From assembly GCA_032622095.1 (NCBI GenBank), contig CP136067.1, positions 76,100,705 through 76,164,704 of the forward strand: 64,000 nucleotides of DNA. The letters are read 5' to 3'. The notes beneath the pieces are model-generated. The model was given only the letters and a program-made list of their open reading frames with translations. It was not told the DNA's origin and made no database searches. Numbering within the stretch: the first letter of the stretch is position 1; the number at the start of each line of letters is the position of its first letter. Below, in pieces: positions 39,901 to 51,900 of this stretch. The position numbers were made by a program, and so were the translations under genes. This DNA comes from Siphonodentalium dalli. Taxonomy: Eukaryota > Mollusca > Scaphopoda > Gadilida > Siphonodentaliidae.

Positions 39901-42900
39901 CCCGACTTCGTCCGGGCTTTGACCTTGAATTGTCCATTTTGAAGGTCAAGGTCAAGTGGGGTCACGATTTGACCAGTCCAAAAACACTGCCCGGACAAAA
40001 GTACCCGACAAACGTGCTCGTCGAAATCCATCCGGTTTTACCCGATTTGACCTTGAATTGATCATTTTGAAGGTCAAGGTCTGGTCGGGGTCACGATTGG
40101 ACCCGTCCAAAACAATCAGTGGACAAAAGTAACCCCACGTATCAAATTTCGTCGAAATCCCATAAAAATTGGCGATTTGACCTTGAAGTTACCCGATTTC
40201 AAGGTCACGTCGCACGGGCAAATGAATATGCTTATGAGACTCGCCATAAGAAAGTACCCCCACATACCAAGTTTCATCGAAATCCCGTGATATTCGGGCG
40301 TTTGACCTTGAAATGACCCGATTTCAAGGTCAAGGTGACGTCGCACGGACAAATTAATATGCCTATGTTCGTCCCCGGCCGAAAATACCCCCACATACCA
40401 AGTTTCATCGAAATCGGGTGGGCCGTTTTCGAGTTCATCGCGAACACACAGACACACAGATCTTCCAAAATATATAATAGACTAGAAGGTGACCCGACTT
40501 CGTCCGGGCTTTGACCTTGAATTGTCTATTTTGAAGGCCAAGGTCAAGTGGGGTCACGATTTGACCCGTCCAAAACACAGTGCCCGAACAAAAGTACCCG
40601 TCGAAATCCATCCGGTTTTACCCGATTTGAACTTGAATTGACCATTTTGAAGGTCAAGGTCAGGTGGACCAACACCCCAAAAATGGTGGAAATCGGCCCA
40701 GCGGATACCGGGAAATCGGCCCAGCGGATACCGAGATACCCTATGCATCAAATTTCGTCCGAAAAAATCCGCCAGTTTAACCCGATTTGATTTCCACTGA
40801 AGTATATAAACGCGCCTCATATACACACGCTCATTAATTATCAAGTTTCAACGTAAAGATAAATTACCATCGGTGCCCGAGATATCGCCAAGACGTCTGA
40901 AACAGTCAAATGCATCGGCCGGAGAAGAGTTAACGTGATCTAACTTTATGACCTCTAACGACGTCATAGAAGTTACACATTGTTTTTACCCTGATAGAAG
41001 ATTGTACCACTTCTTCTTAATAATTGAGGCAGATAACTAAAACGGATACATACATATTATATATCGTTGGAAAGAGGAAACACGAAAGATTCTCATAGTG
41101 TCATTATTATGACTGGCATGTTATTATTCGCGCTGTTTCGAATCGATTTGTAAGCACCGAACTGAAATATATTAGCGCAAAACGGCGTAAAAACAGATTT
41201 GACCTCGGCACGTGAAAAGTTGACCTCGCACGGACAAATTAATAGGCCTATGTTCGTCCCCGGCCGAAAATACCCCCACATACCAAGTTTCATCGAAATC
41301 GGGTGGGCCGTTTTTGAGTTCATCGCGAACACACACACACACAGACCACAGACACACAGATCTTCCAAAATATATAATAGATAACAAGGAGTCACAGCAC
41401 TATACCAGACTTGGATACTTTAGGTCTTGTGAGAGATCATCTGAGTTGATAGATATGAAAATAATTCACTGATTGGCTTGACACTCTGATGACAGTTATT
41501 TTCTAGCCGCTTGATACTCTGATGACAGTTATTTTCTAGCCATTGATAGTCACATTAATGTTTGAGACAGTTGCTTGCTCTTTTTCCATGCACATGATGA
41601 TCTAGGCTTTAGTTACATCAAGACAAGTTTATTTATTTCAGTTTTACATTTCTCGAAGCTTCTTTCCGATGGGTGTCGGGAAGGAATTTTTTCACCCCAC
41701 CGTCCCATATGCAACATGCCATAGCTTAATGTCATCTCCACTAAGGCCCATATGGGTCCCAGTAACATAAATATGGTTATAAATTCTTATATGTTTTAAA
41801 CTGTTACAAATGTCAAATAAGGGCACAAAAGGTCTTTAGTAAAAAAAATTGCATGAGGTTGTAAAAAAGAGTGTTTTGCCCCTTGGGTCAACCGGCATAC
41901 CTTCCTGCTAAATTTTTATTACCACCCCCCTGAATTATAGGGTACTTTGAAATGATAAAAGTGGAGTGAAATGAGGTAATTTATGCAGAAATACAATGTG
42001 TGGAATACAGTACGAAATACACTTCGGATGTATCTGATAAAAAATAACATTGGGCCTCCACGACTGCCAGTAAATTAAACTTACTAAATTTACAATACCA
42101 TGACACATACCAATTAACAAAGGTTTCACATATGCTACAATATTTGAAAGATTTATAAGGAATCCACTTCACTTAAACAGTTTATGATTTCTCTCTGCTA
42201 GACGCTTGCTAAAATCCCTCCAGTCGAGATATCGCACAAACAAAAGAATTAACTGTAATTCACAGCAGACTGTCGAAACTACACTAATTATTAGGGACTG
42301 TGGCTCCGGTGGAGCTATAGTCATCACTCCTCGTCCGTCGGCCATCCATCCGTCGTGCCGTCCGTGCGTCCATCCGTTTGTCCGTCCATCAACAATTCTT
42401 TGAACATCTTCTCTTCTGGAACCGTAAGACCGAATTGGTTCATATTAGGTGTGGATGTTCCCGAGGTGACTCTCATTCAGATTTGTTTATATGAGGTCAC
42501 TGGGTCAAATAGTTGCGAAACCAGGGCCATAACTCTATTCCTCCATAGTAATTCTTACAACGACTTCTTGTCCAGAACCATTGGGCTGATTTAGCTAATA
42601 TTTGGTATGGAGGGTCCTTGGGTGACTGGTGTTCAGATTTGTTCAAATGAGGTCACCCGATCAATTAGTTGAGAAACCAGGGCCATAACTCATAGTAATT
42701 CTTAGAATGACTTCTTCTCAAAAAATATAGGTCCGATTTAGCTTATATTTGGTACGGAGGGACCTTGGGTGACTGGGGTTCAGATTTGTTCAAATGGGGT
42801 CACTGGGTCAAATAGGGGCAGAGCCAGGGACATAACTAAAAAAAAAAAAAACATTTTTGCATTTTGACCTTTGATTTTTTTTTAGACACATCACAGCTAC

Positions 42901-45900
42901 CCCACCCCACACTCCCCCACCTCCTGTCCCTGCCACACCACGCTGTACCATACCATATTATCTCTGCCTAGTTCACCCCATTAAAATCCTTGTTTTGATC
43001 ACAGCTGTAGGAGTATCACAAAGCTGTTTGTGCAGTCCTTAAAACCTAATTATCTAAATGTCAACACCTCTCCTCAAGACATACTGGTAGCTGATGGTTT
43101 CATGAATGGAATGCACTGGCTTTCAAGGTCATAGGATTTTGTTAAGCTAATGTAGTCAGGCATTCAAATAAATCATGTATGTCCCCACAGTGTTTGGGGT
43201 GGGGGTGATTGACAGATTTGTTCAATGAAATGTAATTTTGAAGCTCACCTGAGACGAAGCTTTAGTCATCACTTCTCATCTGTCATCTGTCTGTCCGTCC
43301 ATCCATCTGTCAACAATTCTTTGAACATCTTCTCTAGTTCATAAGACTGAATGGGTTCATATTTGTTGTGGATGTTCCCTAGGTGACTCACATTCAGATT
43401 TGTTCAAATGAGGTCACTCTGTCAAAGGGTTGTGAAGCCAGGGCCATAACTCTTGCCCTCCATAGTAATTCTTAAAAACGACTTCTCATGTACCATCAGG
43501 TTGAATGGGTTCATATTTGGTATGAAGGGTCTTTTGGTGACTGTATTTCAGATTTGTTCAAATGAGGTCACCTGGTCAAATAGGGGCCAAGCAAAGGACA
43601 GTTTTCCTCTTAATATGCTTCCTTCACACGGACCATCAGATGAAGGGTTCTTTGGTGTCTGGGACTCAAATTTATTCAGATGGGGTCACCAGGTTAAATA
43701 GAGACCAGGGACACAACTGTATGTCTCTATAGTAATATTTAAAATGTCTTCTCAAGAGAGGTTGAACTATTTAGCTTACATGTATAGTATGGGGGATCCT
43801 TTAGTGACTGAGATTCAGATTTGTTAACATGAGGTCAACCCGTTAAGAAATGACGGGGCTATGGGGACTTAAGACTTTTGTGTCTAATAAAATCATTAAA
43901 ATACAAAATTCATTAAAACATCTACCTTGGAACTACCTGAATGATTAATCTGACATACATATAGTGTTTTTGGGTCCATTGATAATTGGGCTTTAAACAC
44001 GTCTAAATGGTTTTATAAAAAGGCGCTTGTGAGATTGGAAATTTCGAACAATTGAGAATGTTTGAGATGTTGGTTGTGAAATTCCAACCTAAGACTTGGG
44101 AGTCTGGAGCCCGGTCGGGAGGGGACATGTTGAGCTGGAGGGGGGGGGGGGGGGGGGGTGATCAGTAGTGTACAGTTGGTAATTTAAAGGTAGATATTCA
44201 CTGATACACATACATGAAGCCTCTCTAGCCACATATCCTGTTTAGATCTAATTCTTTTAAAGTGATTATGAAAAGTACTGTCTTGTTTTAATGGTAGGCA
44301 ACTTGGCCAGACATATTGTTTTTAAGTTTTTGTTTGTTTTTTCCTTTCTGTTTAAAGTTTTGACTCTCAAGGGAGGAAATTTTTAATTTTAGTCAGCATT
44401 AGAAAAAAATACAATGGTTGCCTCATATAAAGAGTGGATTCTTCCGTCGCACAAAAGTGGTAGACAATAAAGAGCGTTCTCAATCATGAACATTGTCGTA
44501 ATTTTCAAGGTATTACATAATGGGTAGTTTTGTATGTGGTATTTTGTTCACAGAATAAACCCTTTAATCAGTGCTGTTGGTTTTAAATATCAATTCTGTC
44601 ACAAACTTTGTCACTCAAATACCAATAGAAGATACACAGGCACTCGATTTCAGAACCACTTGTGAAATCAAAAGTCTTCCAGGATCTGAAAGTTTCTAAG
44701 TTGTGCTCTCTATAGGTCCAATATCAAAGATGCATGCTGTCATCTTTGATCTTCCGACATCGGGAAAACAAATGCATCAAGTCATGGGAAAAGATCAAGA
44801 TAATTTCTATTAATGCATTCATCAGCTTCTTCTCATAATAGACTAGCACTGCCATTTGACAACTGTCCAGTGGGCCGGTATTATGGTAGCATGGGTGCCC
44901 GCAAAGAATCTGATGTGTATAAACAGACTGATAATATAAAGAGTTGCCTCAACCATGATGCGAATATGCTATCCCATTTATACTAGCAAGGCTAATGTCC
45001 TATATAATTTCTCTATACTGTCAAAAGGAACAAGTTTAACATCAGATATAGACATCCGATGATAGTATATGGAACTTCAACCCATTTTAACAATGCCACA
45101 TTGTCAGTTTTCCCGCCAAAAATTTCCATGTAAACTCTGAACTTTATAAGTAACAATGTTGCATTTTGCGCTAGTACTTATATGTAGGTTATGTGCAACA
45201 ATCAGAAGGTAGTTTGAAACTCCAACCCATGCCAACAATGCCATATGGCCAGCTATCCCGCCATAACCTTTCCAGGTAAAGTTTTTCAGTAATAATGTAA
45301 AGTCGGGGAAATTTCTTAGGACTATGGGTTGTCGTTTACTTGAGTATATTGTCGCAAGATTATATTCAAGAGAAAAAAATTATCGCTTTAATATTGCAAC
45401 TCATGACAATCAGTTCATTGTCAACAAAGCTTTATGGCTATAATGTAAATCAAGAAGAAACACACCTGTTACAATTTGTCAGGTACTACAGGTATAGCGA
45501 CTGCAAACATATCAAGTATAACAATTCTATATATAGATAGACACTGTGGGTTTCAGTTCACTGGGTTAACAGGTTGCTTAATACCATTCACATTTAGTGA
45601 TTTCCATTTGTTATTTGCACCAGTCTTTGCTGGACGCAAACTTGTAATGTTTTAGGTCTGTCCAGATCTTTGTATGTATGTTCTGTTGTCCTTCCAAACT
45701 TCCCGTGACATAATTCCGGAAGTACAGAATGTCATGATTGCACATGCGCTAATATGCAATTGTTGCCAAAATGGTATTTTTAAATCCACATATATATCTA
45801 ATTTTCAAATTTATTGGCATTTTTGTTTTTGGTAATAAATCAGTCATATTAGAACAATATTGAAAGATTGCTTCTTGGAAACCAGTAAAGGCATCATGAT

Positions 45901-48900
45901 ATCACAACCTACTTCGGCAAACAAAACTCCAGACAGGACTGCATCAATGGCCAGACACACCAGGGTTCGCGCGGGCCCAAAATTCCCAGGTGCCAACACT
46001 GTTGCCAATTGCATTATTTTTAGAGCCACTTTATACTTTCTGTTGCCACTTTTTTCCGACCAGTATTTTTTGGTGCCACTTTTTCCAAAAAAACAAACAA
46101 AACAAGCAAATTATCTATTATATGTATATATTTATTTTATCGGTAATGTCTGAATGTCCGACGAAGTCAGTAACTTTTTCATTTTAGAAGGGTGTTGCGT
46201 GTCTTAAATCTAACTTGCACTTACGATTCATATTTGCTGTATGTCACAGTTTGTGAAAGCTGAGTTACGAAGGAGATATTTATGATAATTTATCTAACAC
46301 CTATCAACACACAACTTCCTAACGATGTAGACTTCAGGAAGCCCTTTGTTTGACTAATGTTTGTCAAATTGGAGTCAATAGCCGTACTTAGTGTTATTGT
46401 CGAGTAGAAATTCGAAACCCTTTCACCCCCGCGATAAAATAAGTCAATCTGACATAAGCCGCGAATCTATTATACCCTTTCAATTAGGACCCAATTAGCT
46501 ATGTCGCGACTGGATATCGATGTGTGTTTTGTTTCCGACCGATTGACTGCAAGCTTTTATTATATGCCCGATGGGTACTAATTGCCAAATGCCAAAAAGC
46601 TAGGTGCCACTTTTTGTAGCCAATCGTGATTTTTTTGGAGCCATTTAATTTTTTTTATAGCAATTTGCTAAATTGGCAATAGGCAGCGCGAACCCTGGGC
46701 CAGACAGTTGAGACTCGGTTTACAAGGGCAGACTAATCGACACGCCATTCTGTCAACAGCTTGGTGTTGTATATTATTTATTTTTTATAAATAGATATAT
46801 AGCCTGCTAGGAAAATAAGTGGGCAATAATATTGCCCATTAGAAGCCCATTTAATGTAACTTGAACCTGGGAAAATGAGTTAAGATCATGTCCAAAAGAT
46901 ACTTGCCGAATTTATTTTTTATTTCGCAGAGGCATTGGCGTGTGTGATAGACTTTGGACTTATACTACGCGTTGTTAGGTACCCTGTTGGTTGAGACCAG
47001 ATTATGATTGGCTAGAATATATTCCTCTTGTTTGTCAATGCTCGTTGTTACCTCAACACAATTCCTCCATAATACGTTATATTCACCAAACATAACATGG
47101 CGTCGTCGACAGGATGTGTAAGCGGTTGAATTATATGATCGCAAAACCACAGTTTGGCTTATAACAATGGTTGAATTGACTAATATCGGACAATTTTGTT
47201 TGACTCAGAACAAAGGGGCACACGATGGGTGATCCTCCAGATTTCAATTTCGCCACGTCGAGGTTAATGCCAGACAAATTGGACATATCAGTAGACCGAG
47301 GTGAAGCTTTCAACATTTGGGCCCAAAGATGGGCGGATTTTGCTCAGCTGTCAAAACTCAATGGTCAACCCGCCGATGTTCAAATGGCTATTTTACAGTC
47401 ATGTCTGGCCAACGATACCCTCAAAGTAGCGATGAATTTGAATTTGTCCGCTGACAAGAAAGATAAACCTCAGGAAGTTGTGAAAGCATTGCAACGTCAC
47501 ATTATCGGACAGGTTAATGTTGTGATAGAGCGTCGCAATTTTAACATGCGAATGCAACAAGAAGGGGAACAATTCGACGATTTGTTAACTGACTTACGAG
47601 AATTAACAAAAACGTGTGACTTTTGTGAGACATGTCAAGAATCGTTACTGCGAGACCGGATCGTGACTGGTATTCGTGATTCAGATACAGTTGAAAAGTT
47701 ACTAGCGCAGAAGGATCTGAGCTTGGAGCAAGCCATCGATATATGCAGAGCTGACGAGGCTGCAAAGCGTCATTGTCAAGAAATTACAAGTGCTGTTGGT
47801 GGCATGGATGTCAAGTCACAATATCGACGTAAGAAATCTAAAATTTTAAAACCAAGCAAGAAATCGACAGATGCGACTGATAATGGTGATAGTGCGACTT
47901 GCATTCGGTGCACTAAAAAACATTCTGACTCAAGTCGGTGTCCTGCTGCTAACACAAATTGTGCTGTCTGTCGGCAGAAAGGTCACTGGGCGAAATCAAC
48001 AATATGTCCTGGTGCATTAGGCAGTCAACATCGACAACAGTTTTCAGCCATCCGATTTGGACAATTGCTTGCTAAAATAAATGACCAACGCATGCATGCT
48101 AAGTTGAAATATAGGCGGTCCCCAACCATTGACATTGAAGTTGGTGGTGATATTGCCAATGGGTCAATAATAAAAACAGTACCTGATTCTGGAGCTGAAG
48201 GTAGTGCATGTGGACTAGATGTTTTAAATAAACTGAACATCGATATCGCAAATCTTCGACCACCTACAATATCACTGAAAGCAGCTGACGAACATGAAAT
48301 CGAACAATTAGGCGAATTTGATGCAGTGCTAAAGTGTGGTTCATCTGAATGCACAGAGACTATACACCTGTTAAATGGAACCAAAGGCCTCTCTCTACAT
48401 GTCGTGGTTTGCGTCTCGTACACTTGGCATATTACCGAGGGACTATCCTGCCCAATGTGTTAACACAGAGGCATGTTCGACATCTTCAAAAAGCATGAAA
48501 CCCATATCAAAAATACCCGACCATTTGGCTGTGAGGTGTGAAAATTCAGTGACCGACCATTCGCATGTGAGGTGCGAAAAAGCAACGAAAGAACATTTGG
48601 ACATGAGGTGCGAAAAACCAGGGACCGATCGTTTAGATGTGAGGTGCGAGAAAGCACTGATCGACCATTCAGATGCGAGCTATGGAAATCGTATACCGAA
48701 TAGCGATAATACACCATTTTTCATCGCAAATGGTCCTGAACAACATTCCTTATCTGTGAATCGACAAGGAATCACTGATACTCACGAAAATACACACTTT
48801 AACAAACTTCAAGCTGGACCATCTGATATATCGCCCACAGACCATTCACGTGTGACTACAAAGAATGTCTTAAATGGGTCACAGGTAGCCAACATTCGTG

Positions 48901-51900
48901 ATCAGTTGATCAAGGAGTTTCCGAGCGTATTCGATGGAGTGATCAGAACAATGCCAGATGAAGAATTTAAGATAGAAATCGAGGACAATGCATCGCCAGT
49001 TTGTATTAGCGCTCCAAGGACAGTGCCATACGCATATCGCGAAAAGCTTCAGAACAAGCTTGAAGACATGGTACGTGATAAAATCATCATCCCGGTCACC
49101 GAGCCGACTGAATGGTGTGCACCAATAGTGGTCGTAACAAAAAAATCGTCTGATGATATCCGAGTTTGCGTTGATTTTACTAAACTGAACAAATATGTAA
49201 AACGTGAAAGGTATAATTCACCATGCCCACAGGAAGCCGTAGCAGACATGGCCGCCTCTAATGCGCGATTTTTTGCATCTCTTGACTGTTTGAGTGGATA
49301 TTGGCAATGTCCACTGGCATCAGAATCACAGCATTTGACCACGTTTATCACGCCTTTTGGTAGATTTATGTTCTTGCATGCACCTTTCGGAATATGCTCT
49401 ATCTCAAAACATTATAACAGACGTATGGATAATGCACTTGCTGGGTTACCTCGATACAGGAAAGTCGTCGATGATTTGATCGCGTACGACGACACTCTGG
49501 CCGATCATGTCACACACGTTCGCCAAATACTTGCAAGATGTAGAGACCGTGGGATATCTCTGAATGCAGACAAGTTTCATGTTGCTGAACAGGAAATCGA
49601 TTTCTGTGGATATCGATTAAGTGGATCAGGTTACACAATCAATCAAGAGGTCACAGAATCTATCCGCAATTTCCCTATACCTAAGAACATTACAGACTTG
49701 CGATCGTTCTTCGGACTAGCCAACCAACTCGCTGGTTTCACGGATAAAATCGCCACACATCTTGACAAGTTAAGGCCGTTGTTAAAGTCACACAATGACT
49801 TTGTTTGGAATTCTATACACGACCAGGCTTTTAAGGATTCTCGCATTATGCTTTCAACAGCACCGGTTTTATCCTATTATGATCCAAAACGGCCAACATC
49901 GCTACATGTTGACGCGAGTCGTTTAAATGGACTAGGATTCGTTCTGTTCCAAAAGGATACCGAAACTGGAAATTGGCATCTGATTCAGGCAGGATCGCGT
50001 TTCCTGTCAGACGCGGAATCCCGATACGCAATGATCGAGCTCGAGATGCTTGGTGCCGTTTGGGCAGTCCAAAAGTGCCAAATTTTTCTTGAAGGCCTCT
50101 TGAATTTTGATATTGTTACTGATCATCGATCATTGCCAATCATGAACAGTTATCATTTATCGGACATAGACAATCCCCGACTACAAAGATTAAGGATGAA
50201 ATTAATGCGGTACCGGTTCACTACTCTATGGACCCCGGGGACCAAACTATGCGCTGCTGATGCGATGTCTCGATATCCGACAACAGAACCTACTGATGAC
50301 GATCAAGTTCTGGAACAGGAAGTCGAGTATAGTTTACAAGCATTGCCGTTATCAGCGATAAATCAACGTGGTGAAATGGCAGATCTTCATCTTGAAGCAG
50401 TAAAGGACGCGTCCGTAAACGATGATGAATATCAGCAGCTGTACCATGTCGTGCAAAATGGGTTTCCGAATAATAAGAATGACTTACCAATTCTTGTACG
50501 TTCATATTGGTACATGCGCGACCGCCTGTCAATTGATAATGGATTTGTTGTATGTGGTTGTCGTCTAGTCATTCCAAATGCTATGAGAAAGTCTATACTC
50601 GAGAAACTTCATGATAGTCACCAGGGAATTGAACACACAAAACGGAGAGCTCGTCTTGTCGTTTACTGGCCAAGGATCGACAGCGATATTGAGAGAATAG
50701 TTCGATCGTGTTCGTCTTGTGCTAAAAATCTCCCGTCTCATTGCAAGGAACCACTCCAACGCCACACCGACCCTACGCGTGTGTTTGAGCACATGTGCTC
50801 CGATTTGTTTGCATGTATCTGATTATTACGGATGTGAAGTCTGGTTGGCCATCCGTGTTTGGTCTTGGTAAAGACACCACTTCCAGTGCTCTCATCGAAT
50901 CATTCAGGAAGACATTTGTAGATACAGCTGTTCCAACCATATTATACACAGACAATGGGCCACAATACACATCACGATTGTTCCAAATGTTTCTAGTAGA
51001 CTGGGGAGTTAAACAGATCACGTCTTCTCCGCACTACCCACAGTCTAACTCCTATGCTGAGGCAAGTGTGAAAGCTATGAAGTCGCTACTCAAAGCGAGC
51101 TATTGCGAACGAAAAAGGTCTGTGGACAAGGATTGTTACAGTGGCGCAACACACCTCGCTCTAATGGATGTTCTCCAGCTCAAATTGTGTTCGGCCACCC
51201 CTCTAGGGACACACTACCAATCCACAAGCGCGCATTTGCCCCAGAATGGCAAAAATCCATCAAAGCCGCAGACAAGAAAGATCGTATGGAAAACGAGAAG
51301 ATTGAACGTAGATACAACGCATCCGCTCATGCCATACCACCACTAACCGTTGGCGCGAAAGTCGCAATTCAGAGCCATAATACTAAACGGTGGGATATTT
51401 ATGGGACTGTAACCGAAGTTGGCCATAATCGTGACTATCTTGTTAAGTTACCGTCCGGACGGGTTTGGAGAAGAAACCGACGATTCTTACGGAAAAGATA
51501 TCCGATTGTAGAGAACAGCGGTAAGCCACCAGCAAATACACAGATCATAGCAGACCCACCTGTTAATCAAAACGGTACTCCCGCGTCTGAAAACATAGCC
51601 CCAAGACGAAGCCAACGAGATCGGAATCCTCCGAAACGGTTAATTGAAGAAATATGACTCTCAGGGTGATAAACGTTACTTAGACAACAGTGGATACGAG
51701 AGAGGAGATTATGAACTTAATTTCGGAAGGGAGGTGATAGATTGATGGACTTAATCTCGGAAGGGAGATGATAGACTTTGGACTTATACTACGCGTTGTT
51801 AGGTACCCTGTTGGTTGAGACCAGATTATGATTGGCTAGAATATATTCCTCTTGTTTGTCAATGCTCGTTGTTACCTCAACACAATTCCTCCATAATACG

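Noticed and set aside
40116-40457. Overlapping frames in the GACCTTGA repeat as a protein gene
   Set aside because: Frames on both strands arise from the repeat's internal periodicity and recur in unit 2; no protein family recognised.
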